Origin: Spirochaetia bacterium
GTDB taxonomy: Bacteria; Spirochaetota; Leptospiria; Turneriellales; JAOUFE01
Direction: 5' to 3'
DNA: 42,913 bases
Assembly (NCBI GenBank): GCA_029857955.1
Contig: JAOUFY010000019.1
Coordinates: 1 to 42,913 of the forward strand
The first letter of the stretch is position 1. The number at the start of each line of letters is the position of its first letter. The notes under the pieces are model-generated. The model did no database searches. It was not told the origin of the DNA and saw nothing but the letters and a program-made list of their open reading frames with translations. Below are positions 16,577-24,452 of this stretch, one piece after another. The position numbers and the translations under genes are program-made.

Positions 16577-18094
16577 TCATGGCCGATCAACTGTGGCTAA
16601 ATATTCTTTAAAATGTTCCCATGCGGCGCTTTGCCCAAGGTGATATCGATTTATTATATTTTCAATTCTGCTTTTTGAAATATCTTTACCAAACTTCTTG
16701 TCATAAATAATATTATTTAATTCAGTATCATTTTGTATTTTAAATATATCTGATTCGGGTATTCCAAAATCTTTTAAAAAATAAAATATCATGTCATTTT
16801 TCAAGCGTACCCACGAAGGATCATTTTCTTGATAGTGATTTAATATTATATTTTCTAAATTGTTTTGTATTTTATTTGTTTTTTCTTTGCGCACAATAAC
16901 GTTAAGGCTGGTTTCATACTGAATTTTTTGAATTTCGGCATCTGATATTCCATATTCCTTAAGATAAAAATATATGATATCGTCTTTTAAACGTTTCCAC
17001 GACGGATTTTCGGGTTGGTAGTATTTAAATATTATATTTTCAATCCGGTTTTTCGTAATGTATTTTTTGGATTTTTCATCGCGCAAAATACTGTTGAACT
17101 CTGCATCATTTTGAATTTTATATATGTCATAATCAGGAACATCGTATTCTTTCAGGTAAGAACCGATAACCAATTTTGTTATATCAATCGAACTCAGGGT
17201 ATCACCTTCGCCAAGATAGGCCATTTCGCCAATTTCACCCCTAAGTTTATAAATGATATCAACAAATTTTTTATTTTTCATTAAAAAATCAACTTTCCAG
17301 GGATTACCCGAAAATTCGATTAATTTAGAGCGAATAACATTTTTAATTAATGCGGGATCTTTTGTATGCTCATAAATCATTTTGTATTCTGCAGAATTTA
17401 TTGCCGCAATTTCATACTTTGGATCTTGAGCCAGTTTTTTTAAATTATATAAATCAAGGTAAAGATATTTTTTATTAAAAAAGTTTACAATCAAATGAGG
17501 TAAACTTCCCTCTGGATCGGCGATCAATTCATAGGTTATTCCTGTTTTATTTTCGCTGATGTATTGCAGTTTAATTCGCGCATGAATGTTATTTAAGCGA
17601 ATACCCGTGATGTTTTCATAATCAGAAAATTTACGATCAAGGCTGTTTATGTCGATAACCGCCTGACCCTGATCGGTAAAAACCGTTACTACCGCTTCCA
17701 GAAAAAAATACCTGTTTTTTAGCGGCCAGGGGAGTTCTAATTCATTAAAAATAATGAGATGCTGATCGTTTATTTTTTCAATTAAAGAAGAATTTGCAGC
17801 CTGGGTTCTCCATTGTTTTTGTGCATCAATATCCCTCAAAAGTTCGGCAACCTTAAAAATACCGGCATCTATAACGGTCACCGCCTTTACAGCAAGAAGA
17901 TTTGTGTTTTTCATTTCCCTTGTGTACATCAGGATTTTATTTTTTTTATCAACAAATTTCAACTCTGATTTTTCCGGAATGTTTAAAGGTGCCGCCATCA
18001 AATGAATTGATTTTTGAACAGGCATAAAAGCGGTGATAAAAAAACAAGTGATCCCAGTTATTGCATTATATTTCATTACTTTAAATATTTTCAT
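16577..18094 (-). CDS. Exported START-domain protein with three 64-residue C-terminal repeats
   Basis: 505 aa. A signal sequence or N-terminal membrane segment spans residues ~8-35. Residues ~45-225 are a START/SRPBCC lipid-binding domain: AGIFKVAELLRDIDAQKQW, then ELPWPLKNRYFFLEAVV (the PWP..dRd motif of bacterial START proteins), then RIKLQYISENKTGITYELIADPEGSLPHLIVNFF. From residue 313 to the end three exactly 64-residue repeats follow, each opening Y[LF]K[ED][YF]-x-[IV]-[PS] and containing I-Q-x-[DE]-x-[ES]-x-N, E-N-I-I and W-x-[RH][LF]K. START proteins bind hydrophobic ligands, so periplasmic lipid binding is plausible. It is divergent from the fatty-acid-type operon at 18446. The repeat family is unknown to me. 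Confidence 0.75.
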   Translation of the reverse strand: MKIFKVMKYNAITGITCFFITAFMPVQKSIHLMAAPLNIPEKSELKFVDKKNKILMYTREMKNTNLLAVKAVTVIDAGIFKVAELLRDIDAQKQWRTQAANSSLIEKINDQHLIIFNELELPWPLKNRYFFLEAVVTVFTDQGQAVIDINSLDRKFSDYENITGIRLNNIHARIKLQYISENKTGITYELIADPEGSLPHLIVNFFNKKYLYLDLYNLKKLAQDPKYEIAAINSAEYKMIYEHTKDPALIKNVIRSKLIEFSGNPWKVDFLMKNKKFVDIIYKLRGEIGEMAYLGEGDTLSSIDITKLVIGSYLKEYDVPDYDIYKIQNDAEFNSILRDEKSKKYITKNRIENIIFKYYQPENPSWKRLKDDIIYFYLKEYGISDAEIQKIQYETSLNVIVRKEKTNKIQNNLENIILNHYQENDPSWVRLKNDMIFYFLKDFGIPESDIFKIQNDTELNNIIYDKKFGKDISKSRIENIINRYHLGQSAAWEHFKEYLATVDRP

Positions 18095-18175
18095 TTAACC
18101 AAGTTACCCGAACTGTCGAATCATTTTAAAGCAAACAATATCCTTTGTCAATTACAATAAAACAACTAACTTGCA

Positions 18176-18412
18176 TTGAAAACGGGAACAGCAGATTTCA
18201 AAGAACTTTCCTATTCGCCTAGAGATGTAATCAACGCCTCTATGTTAAACAACTTTCACTGGTTTATCGAAGGCGGGCCGGGCATAAGATTTAGTTTTGT
18301 AAATAGACCTTTATATGGTGTGGGCATTGGCGCACAGGCTCTTATATCTGATCCACCATATTTTGTCTTTACACCCATAAAGGCAGAACTATTGTTTACC
18401 TTTGTGTATTAA
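18176..18412 (+). pseudogene. Remnant of an outer-membrane beta-barrel protein (C-terminal piece)
   Basis: A 78-residue open frame with no plausible start: it would begin TTG, and a stop lies in frame at 18167. The sequence WFIEGGPGIRFSFVNRPLYGVGIGAQALIS and the ending PIKAELLFTFVY look like the last strands of an outer-membrane barrel, with the terminal aromatic that barrel-assembly factors recognise. It is probably the tail of a decayed gene whose front part has been lost. It could instead be a small real protein, so the confidence is modest. Confidence 0.4.
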
Positions 18413-18445
18413 CAAATCAGTTGATACTGATTCAAGGAACCTACA

Positions 18446-18910
18446 TTGAGATATTTACTATTAGATCGTATTACCGAAATTAGGTATGGAAGTTATGCAA
18501 AAGGTATAAAGTGCGTTACGTTGAGCGAAGACTATCTTGAACAACATTTTCCGCTTTATCCGATATATCCGGGCGCCTTGACGATCGAAAGTCTGGCGCA
18601 GCTTTCGGGTTGGTTAATCAACCTTACCATTCGACATGAAAAAAAACCGGAACTTTTTGCTGCGCTTGTAAAAGTTGATCAAATGAAATTTTCTCACCAG
18701 GTAATTCCCGGCGACCGCCTTGAGTTACACTCTAAGATTGAGAGTATTCAAGATAAAGGAGCCATGGTAAGTGTAGAAGCAATGGTCGGCGAAAATATTT
18801 CAGCAACCGGCTCCCTTATGTTTGGATTAACGAAACTCTTACCTGGTCAAAAAGAAGTTTTAAACAAATATGAGACTCTTTTTACGAGAAACATGACGAT
18901 TGTTGAATGA
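18446..18910 (+). CDS. 3-hydroxyacyl-ACP dehydratase (FabZ-like hot-dog fold)
   Basis: 154 aa. The catalytic motif HFPLYPIYPGALTIE carries His34 and Glu48 of the FabZ/FabA active site, followed by SLAQLSGW for the central helix. KFSHQVIPGDRLELHSKI continues the family pattern. It would dehydrate 3-hydroxyacyl-ACP intermediates. It starts with TTG, supported by AAGGA seven bases upstream; no ATG fits. It is the first gene of a six- or seven-gene plus-strand operon with KS, KR and ACP genes. A separate housekeeping fabZ is expected elsewhere, so this copy is probably pathway-specific. Confidence 0.88.
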   Translation: MRYLLLDRITEIRYGSYAKGIKCVTLSEDYLEQHFPLYPIYPGALTIESLAQLSGWLINLTIRHEKKPELFAALVKVDQMKFSHQVIPGDRLELHSKIESIQDKGAMVSVEAMVGENISATGSLMFGLTKLLPGQKEVLNKYETLFTRNMTIVE

Positions 18911-18911
18911 T

Positions 18912-19595
18912 ATGAACCTCGACTATAAAGAATATCAATCTCTGCAAGAAATTTCTGTCAGATCGACGCTTAAAGATAAAAAATTAATGAAATATTTTAA
19001 TCTGGAAACTGCCGCATTAATAAAAGGTATACATAATATTTTATCAGACAATTCTTTTCATGATGATATGCCGCTTTTTTTTGCATTGTGTAAAATTGAT
19101 TTTAAAACCATTGCATCCAGCGAAATATTTAATACCGGACAATATTTTGACAACTTTAAGATATTCGACTCTGACATAGAAAAATTTCCAAGAACTGATT
19201 TTTTAAAAATTCCCGCTTTGATTACTGAAAATTATTCAATAAACGGCAAATTTAGTCCAGAGTTATTTAATAAAAATTTTTTTTCTAAATTGTCGCCGAT
19301 TGAACAATTCAAGGTACTGGCAAACTTACCGGTAAGTTTTGCCAGCATAGTATTTGGTCTGCACGGAGACAATGTCACCATTTATGAATCGGGAAGATCG
19401 TTGGTATGGCACGGAGTGACTACAGATTATCAAGGTGTATTCTTGATTGGCAGCGCAAAAACAGCCATTGACGGTTCGGTAAAAGCAGGCATAGCCTATA
19501 CTTCAAGCGAAGAACTTCAAACGTCTAAATACTTTACAGAAGATATTTGTGCTATTGAAATGTTTAAAAACTGGAACGAACAAGGATTTCATTGA
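18912..19595 (+). CDS. Ketosynthase-like protein without catalytic Cys (chain-length-factor-like)
   Basis: 227 aa from the ATG one base after the dehydratase stop. The stretch LPVSFASIVFGLHGDNVTIYESGRSL has the pattern of the ketosynthase nucleophile elbow (A...G..G...T...C.S...), but the Cys position is Glu (Glu159 by my alignment). Only the N-terminal half of a KS is present and no HGTGT or GH motif follows. It looks like the Ketoacyl-synt_2 type proteins of aryl-polyene clusters, which act as chain-length factors beside an active KS. It immediately precedes a full KS gene, which fits such a pair. Weak similarity keeps this moderate. Confidence 0.65.
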   Translation: MNLDYKEYQSLQEISVRSTLKDKKLMKYFNLETAALIKGIHNILSDNSFHDDMPLFFALCKIDFKTIASSEIFNTGQYFDNFKIFDSDIEKFPRTDFLKIPALITENYSINGKFSPELFNKNFFSKLSPIEQFKVLANLPVSFASIVFGLHGDNVTIYESGRSLVWHGVTTDYQGVFLIGSAKTAIDGSVKAGIAYTSSEELQTSKYFTEDICAIEMFKNWNEQGFH

Positions 19596-19613
19596 TAAAA
19601 ATAATTTGTCATC

Positions 19614-20834
19614 ATGAAAAATAATAATTCAAATATTGTAATTACAGGTATGTCTCTTGCTTCGCCCATTGGAAACAATCAAAACGAATTTTATAACGCA
19701 ATTAAAAATCAACATACAGCGACAGCTGAGCTAAAGGGTATGGATGTAAACATTTTTACAAAAAGTATTGGAGCTGAAGTTAAAAAAGAAATATGGAATG
19801 AAAATTTAACAGATCGAGATGATAGGAAAAAATATTTTTTAGACTATACCCTTGAGCAATTATTTAAATCATCTTGTGAAATTGAAAAGTACAATGAGGC
19901 ATCGCGAATTTTAAGCCTGGGAACAGGCTTGGATTATATAAATGTTCCTGATTTGGTTGAAAATATCAGTGATGGTGACAAAATAATTAAATTAGACGAT
20001 TATTATCATAGTACGTACGATGTCGCCATGCAGGCCGCTTTAAAATATAACATACATGGCGGAATCTCGGTAAACCTGGCTACATGTGTTGCATCATCTC
20101 AGGCAATCGGTATTGGCTACCGCTTTTTAAAAAAAACAGAAAACAAAATTTTTATTACTGGCGGGTTTGACTCCATGCTCAACTATTCTCAATACCTTGG
20201 ATTTCAAAGACTGGGAACATTTTCTACCTGGGACGGCGATCCTGCATGTGCCTGCAGACCTTTTGATAAAAAAAGAAGCGGTCTTGTTTTAGGCGAAGGA
20301 GCGGCTCTATTTACTTTACAACGCGCTGATGAAGCAGATCAAAAATCAATCCTTGCAGAGATCAAAGGCTATGGTTCAACCATGGACGGATACCTGGTGA
20401 CAGATCCTGAACCTTCCGGATTATATCTGGCAAAAGCTGCCATAAGTGCGATTAAAGATGCCGGACTAAGTCCTGATGATATCGACAGTGTTCATCTTCA
20501 CGGAACGGGTACTTTTAAAAATGATCCTGCCGAAGCAAATGCAATGAAAATTATTTTTGGAGACAGATATAAGAAGATACCGGTATTTTCTTTAAAAGGT
20601 TCTATTGGACATGGCATAGGTGCCTGCAGCGCCCTTGAAGTTTGCGGAGTTATTTACGCGTTAGAGAATCAAGTAACACCGGTAACCGTCAATTATGAAT
20701 TTCCCGATGATACCGTCGGGTTATTTGCAATTAAAGGCGAGGAACACAAAATGAAGATAAACAATATTTTAAAACTAAATGCCAACATTGGCGGGCAAAA
20801 TTCTGCTCTTGTAATAGGAAGACATGGGCAATAA
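19614..20834 (+). CDS. 3-oxoacyl-ACP synthase, KAS II (FabF) type
   Basis: 406 aa condensing enzyme that extends an acyl chain by two carbons using malonyl-ACP. The full catalytic set is visible: Cys158 in NLATCVASSQA, His296 in HLHGTGT, Lys328 in SLKGSIGH and His333. LGEGAALFTLQRADEA and the C-terminal GGQNSALVIG are typical of KAS II. Compared with FabF it is divergent, for example ATCVASS rather than TACATG-type, which suits a specialised pathway. It follows the CLF-like gene by 18 bases and overlaps the ketoreductase by 11. With the upstream protein it may form a KS/CLF heterodimer. Confidence 0.9.
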   Translation: MKNNNSNIVITGMSLASPIGNNQNEFYNAIKNQHTATAELKGMDVNIFTKSIGAEVKKEIWNENLTDRDDRKKYFLDYTLEQLFKSSCEIEKYNEASRILSLGTGLDYINVPDLVENISDGDKIIKLDDYYHSTYDVAMQAALKYNIHGGISVNLATCVASSQAIGIGYRFLKKTENKIFITGGFDSMLNYSQYLGFQRLGTFSTWDGDPACACRPFDKKRSGLVLGEGAALFTLQRADEADQKSILAEIKGYGSTMDGYLVTDPEPSGLYLAKAAISAIKDAGLSPDDIDSVHLHGTGTFKNDPAEANAMKIIFGDRYKKIPVFSLKGSIGHGIGACSALEVCGVIYALENQVTPVTVNYEFPDDTVGLFAIKGEEHKMKINNILKLNANIGGQNSALVIGRHGQ

Positions 20835-21543
20835 AGTTATTATTACCGGCGCAAGTTCCGAAATAGGACTTGCCATTGCTAAAAAATTTTTAACCAGGGA
20901 TTATGATGTCATCTTGCACGGCAATCGAAATATAATCAATTGTGAAAGTTTAATGGATGAGCTGAACATAAAATGTAAAATTATACGCGCAGATTTCAGC
21001 ATTGAAAGTGAAATTGACAAATTTGTTAAAGAAATGGAAAATGTAGATATTTTAATTAACGGAGCGTCGTTAAACACTCATGGGCTTTTATCAAATTATC
21101 CCGATGAAAATATTGACTTAATGCTCATGATAAACATTAAATCATTGGTAAAAATAACCAGAACAGCTATAAACCAGATGCTCTTGAAAAGAAAAGGTGT
21201 TATCATTAATATTTCATCGGTTATGGCGCAAAGAGGCCTTAGAGGCGCATCGATTTATGCCGGAACAAAGGGGTTTATGGAATCCATGTCCAGAGTACTC
21301 ACCGCAGAATACGGTAAAAAAGGTATTCGAATTAATAATGTAGCTCCCGGACCGATTGACAGCGGAGAGTTAAAAAAAACCAGGGAATACGCTGAAGAAG
21401 AAGTTAATCGACTTTCTATTTCCAAAAGACTTGGGATTCCCGAAGATGTCGCCAATCTTGTTTATTTTTTATCAACAGACGAGGCAGAATTTATTAACGG
21501 AAAAACATACGCTATTGACGGAGGATTTAATACCGGCATATGA
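20824..21543 (+). CDS. 3-oxoacyl-ACP reductase (FabG-like SDR)
   Basis: 239 aa classical short-chain dehydrogenase. The cofactor motif TGASSEIG is at residues 8-15, NGAS sits at the end of beta-4, and the catalytic Ser is in NISSVMAQRG. YAGTK supplies Tyr and Lys, NNVAPGPI follows, and the C-terminal DGGFNTG is typical. It would reduce the 3-oxoacyl-ACP made by the upstream ketosynthase with NAD(P)H. It overlaps the KS gene by 11 bases and the nitroreductase gene by four, so translation is coupled. Confidence 0.9.
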   Translation: MGNKVIITGASSEIGLAIAKKFLTRDYDVILHGNRNIINCESLMDELNIKCKIIRADFSIESEIDKFVKEMENVDILINGASLNTHGLLSNYPDENIDLMLMINIKSLVKITRTAINQMLLKRKGVIINISSVMAQRGLRGASIYAGTKGFMESMSRVLTAEYGKKGIRINNVAPGPIDSGELKKTREYAEEEVNRLSISKRLGIPEDVANLVYFLSTDEAEFINGKTYAIDGGFNTGI

Positions 21544-22127
21544 AAAATAATTTATTATTTGATTCTTTAAAGACAATTGCGCATAAAAGAAAAAGCATCC
21601 GGCATTTTAAAACGGAAAAAATCCCCAGGGAAGATGTTGAGAAAATCATGGAAATTGCAAAAACTTCACCATATGCAGGCGGGAGAAAAGACTGGGAAAT
21701 CATTCTTGTTGATGATTTAAATACGATCAATATATTAAAAGATATCATTAAAAAAAAGATTGAACTTGTTTACACTGGAGCAAAAAATGAATTCAGACAA
21801 ATGCTCGATGACTATGCAAAATACTTCTATTCATTTGAAACTGCGCCTCTGCTAATGATTCCGGTTTATAAACCACGAGGCGGCCTTGTTCATGCATTTG
21901 AATCAGATCCATACGGCGCGATTAAACTTGACGAGGAAGGAATCATAAAATCTATTGCATGCGTAGCCATGATGACAATTTTAGCCGCAGAAAGCCTTGG
22001 TTATAACACTTGTTTTGTCCACGGCGCATGTATAGCCTCAGATGAAATCGTATCACATTTAAACATAAAAAAAAATAAAAAAATTGGAGCCATTATCCCT
22101 GTAGGATATGCTCAGGAAGCACTATGA
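21540..22127 (+). CDS. Nitroreductase-family FMN oxidoreductase
   Basis: 195 aa. The N-terminal IAHKRKSIRHFKTEKIPREDVEKIMEIA with the flavin-binding RxSxRxF-type motif, then AKTSPYAGGRKDWEIILVDD and MTILAAESLGYNTCFVHGA, identify the nitroreductase fold (normally an FMN homodimer). Members reduce nitro groups, quinones, enones or oxidise heterocycles. Embedded between ketoreductase and ACP genes, with ATGA overlaps on both sides, its substrate is probably an acyl intermediate; reduction of a carbon-carbon double bond is one idea, since no enoyl reductase is present. That is inference. Confidence 0.85.
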   Translation: MKNNLLFDSLKTIAHKRKSIRHFKTEKIPREDVEKIMEIAKTSPYAGGRKDWEIILVDDLNTINILKDIIKKKIELVYTGAKNEFRQMLDDYAKYFYSFETAPLLMIPVYKPRGGLVHAFESDPYGAIKLDEEGIIKSIACVAMMTILAAESLGYNTCFVHGACIASDEIVSHLNIKKNKKIGAIIPVGYAQEAL

Positions 22128-22735
22128 ATATTGAAAATCAGGTTAAAGAGATTTTAGCAGACGCGCTTGGATTTTCAGGAATTGATGAAATTCATTCCGA
22201 CGATTCGCTTATGGATGACCTGGGCGCAGACAGCATTGATTTTCTGGATATCATTTTTCAAATTGAAAAAAAAATCGGCGTCTCGATTGATAGCAACAAA
22301 TTTAATGTCGCTGGTTTCGATATCAATGACAGCGAGTATGTTTCTGATTTTAAATTAACTAAATTTGGGGCAGAAAACCTCCAGCTTGCTTTTCCTGACA
22401 GAAAAGAAAAGTATGTAGAAGGCGCAGCATTACGCTCGCTGCTTAGCTCAGTAAGCGTTGACGATTTTATCTCAATCGTAAGATCTAAAATTATTACAGA
22501 TTATCTTTTATTACAAAAAGACCAAAAAATAGATTTACTTAAAGTAATAGATAAGCACAAATTAACACAATATGGAGCTGATGTACTGATTAAATATATT
22601 CCCGAATTACATAATGAGTTTAAAGCTGGTTTAACTCTTGGCGATCTGGGTAGGGTATACTCAAACAAGACAGCTCAAGCGCCTATTTTAAAAATGTTGG
22701 AAGCCATAAAAACATCTAAACAGGGAAAAAAGTAA
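22124..22735 (+). CDS. Acyl carrier protein with duplicated C-terminal module
   Basis: 203 aa, more than twice the length of an ordinary ACP. Residues 1-75 are a carrier domain with the phosphopantetheine site LGADSIDFLD (Ser37). The extension contains the same ~45-residue module twice, at about 78-120 and 147-192: L-T-x-[FY]-G-A-[ED], then P, then G-x-x-L-x-x-L. It would hold the growing chain as a thioester; the extra modules could dock partner enzymes or the membrane. The four-base overlap with the nitroreductase gene shows tight coupling. acpS, the enzyme class that activates ACPs, lies at 27757. Confidence 0.85.
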   Translation: MNIENQVKEILADALGFSGIDEIHSDDSLMDDLGADSIDFLDIIFQIEKKIGVSIDSNKFNVAGFDINDSEYVSDFKLTKFGAENLQLAFPDRKEKYVEGAALRSLLSSVSVDDFISIVRSKIITDYLLLQKDQKIDLLKVIDKHKLTQYGADVLIKYIPELHNEFKAGLTLGDLGRVYSNKTAQAPILKMLEAIKTSKQGKK

Positions 22736-22742
22736 TTTAACA

Positions 22743-23411
22743 TTGACGCAAAAAATAATTTTTTCATTTGGTTATTTTGCTTTAAAAATATTTTTTAAAA
22801 TATATTTGTCCCTTAATATTAAAGGAGCAAAAAACATTCCTGATGGTCGAGGAGTGATCATTGCATCAAATCAAAAAAGTTATATTGATCCATTGCTGAT
22901 TTTTATATCACTCCCGTTAAAGTCTGCATTGAAGTTATATTTCATGATTGCCTTAAGGCATAGAAAAAAAAAGTGGTTAACATGGTTGCTTGGCGATAAA
23001 GTTATATTTGTAAAAAGTATATCCGGATTAAGTGATGCTATGAAGAAAATATCTGATATTCTTGAAAATAAAAATATTTTGTTAATCTTCCCTGAAGGAG
23101 ACTGGAATCCGGATACAAAAAGAATGGTTACATTTCAAAGTGGCGTCGGCTTGATTGCTGAAATCAGCGGTGCGCCAATTATACCCACATACATTCATAA
23201 TTCCGGTATCGCGCTTCCCGAGGGAAGTTATTTTATAAGAAAAACAAAAGTTCAAATACTTTTCGATAAACAGCTTCAAATTCCGTCAGGACTACAGAAA
23301 AAGTACAATAAAAAGTCGAAATATTATTTAGCCATTTCTAAAATGGTTAAGCGTAAAATCCTTAATCTAAAACAAGTTTTATTAAAAAATACAAGCAAGA
23401 TAAAAATATAA
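22743..23411 (+). CDS. PlsC-type acyltransferase homologue with altered active site
   Basis: 222 aa, one N-terminal hydrophobic segment, then the lysophospholipid acyltransferase fold. The first motif, canonically NHxSxxD, reads N43-Q-K-S-Y-I-D49: the catalytic His is Gln. The third motif FPEGTR reads FPEGDW (116-121). LLGDKVIFVKS and the proline-rich IIPTYIHNSG correspond to motifs II and IV. Either the protein is not a standard acyltransferase or it is a structural partner. The start is TTG eight bases after the ACP stop, and no upstream ATG is available. Its place at the end of the operon suggests handling of the finished acyl group. Confidence 0.75.
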   Translation: MTQKIIFSFGYFALKIFFKIYLSLNIKGAKNIPDGRGVIIASNQKSYIDPLLIFISLPLKSALKLYFMIALRHRKKKWLTWLLGDKVIFVKSISGLSDAMKKISDILENKNILLIFPEGDWNPDTKRMVTFQSGVGLIAEISGAPIIPTYIHNSGIALPEGSYFIRKTKVQILFDKQLQIPSGLQKKYNKKSKYYLAISKMVKRKILNLKQVLLKNTSKIKI

Positions 23412-23474
23412 GGGAGTAAATACAAAGTAAGAAAAATATCTTTACAAGTGCATCACAAAATCAAATGTCTTATA

Positions 23475-24113
23475 ATGCTATCGATTAAAAGGTTAACTAC
23501 CATACGTTATTTTTTCAATTTATTATTTCTCCTGCATGTTTTCAACGGAATTTCCTGTAAATCTCAAGATTTAATTGAAGGTAATCAAAAATCGCCCATT
23601 GACGGAGATGAGCCAATTTCGAGAAAATATAAATCAATTTACGTGCATAATTTTGAAAATACAAGTTACGAGGGAGATCTCACTGGAGAAACAAAAGAAA
23701 TATTAACTCAAAAAATGGCTCTTCAAAAGAGATTTAAAGTTGAACCAGACAAAGCAAATGCGGATGTATGGCTTTATGGAAAAATTGAATATTACAAATT
23801 GATACCACGAGATATTGATCAATTTGGAAAACCCGGCCGGTACAATATGACAGTAGTAGCAACCATTTGGGTACGCCCAAACCCAAAAGTTTCAGACGAG
23901 ACAATATTCGATAAAAAATCTATTCGATACGATACATTTTATTCCCCCGAGCAACCACCGTTTGAAACTGAGTTTACGGCGAAACAACGTGTGGTCGAAG
24001 GTTTATGTGATCGAATTGTAAATACAGTAATTACCGGTTGGTATAGTAATCTTAAAAACAACGATGAACTTGGTTATGACCCCAGCAAACAAAAAAAACT
24101 CCTGGGGAATTAA
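23475..24113 (+). CDS. lptE: LptE-like LPS-assembly lipoprotein
   Basis: 212 aa from the ATG at 23475 (an in-frame GTG at 23448 is possible). The signal peptide with Arg/Lys n-region and FFNLLFLLHVF core ends at Cys28 (NGISC), a plausible lipobox. KSIYVHNFENTSYEGDLTGE, then LQKRFKVEPDKANADVWLYGKI, then YNMTVVATIWVRP and the C-terminal LCDRIVNTVITGWYSNLK follow the LptE/RlpB pattern. LptE plugs the LptD barrel that inserts LPS in the outer membrane. Standing just after an acyl-chain operon, it hints that the operon serves the outer membrane. Identity is moderate; a general secreted lipoprotein is the alternative. Confidence 0.7.
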   Translation: MLSIKRLTTIRYFFNLLFLLHVFNGISCKSQDLIEGNQKSPIDGDEPISRKYKSIYVHNFENTSYEGDLTGETKEILTQKMALQKRFKVEPDKANADVWLYGKIEYYKLIPRDIDQFGKPGRYNMTVVATIWVRPNPKVSDETIFDKKSIRYDTFYSPEQPPFETEFTAKQRVVEGLCDRIVNTVITGWYSNLKNNDELGYDPSKQKKLLGN

Positions 24114-24408
24114 ATCATCTCCAGATTTAATATATTTGTTCGAATAGGTCAATACAATTTTCAGTATTAGTTGGGGTTTAGATAGTCAATTCCATTGAAA
24201 AAAAAATCCGGCAGCATATTGTAAACTACCAAAAATCATCTCCCAATTTAATATATTTGTTCGAATAGGTCAATACAATTTTCAGTATTAGTGGGGTTTT
24301 AGGTAGTCAATTCCATTGCAAAAAAAATCCGGCAGCATATTGTAAACAACCAAAAATCATCTCCAGATTTAATATATGTTTGTTCGAGTAGGGCGATACA
24401 GTTTTCAG
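24114..24408. repeat. 121-bp tandem repeat, about 2.4 copies
   Basis: Copies begin at 24114, 24235 and 24356 with an exact 121-base period. The first two differ at only about eight positions; the third is partial and ends at the hairpin at 24408. The array begins on the base after the stop codon of the LptE-like gene and fills the space to the tRNA. No open frame or promoter was recognised inside the unit. Confidence 0.9.
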
Positions 24409-24441
24409 TATTTAATGGAGGCGTTAGCCTCCATTAAATAC
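24408..24441. terminator. Perfect 15-bp inverted repeat downstream of tRNA-Val and lptE
   Basis: Arms 24408-24422 and 24427-24441 pair perfectly (outer pair G-C, then TATTTAATGGAGGC) around loop GTTA. It lies between two convergent transcripts, so it could terminate both. No separate T-run follows, but each arm carries a T/A-rich foot; the terminator role is therefore uncertain. Confidence 0.5.
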
Positions 24442-24452
24442 ACACTTAAATG

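Noticed and set aside
24114..24408. CRISPR array
   Set aside because: The 121-bp units are contiguous and entirely similar, with no short repeat alternating with unique spacers.
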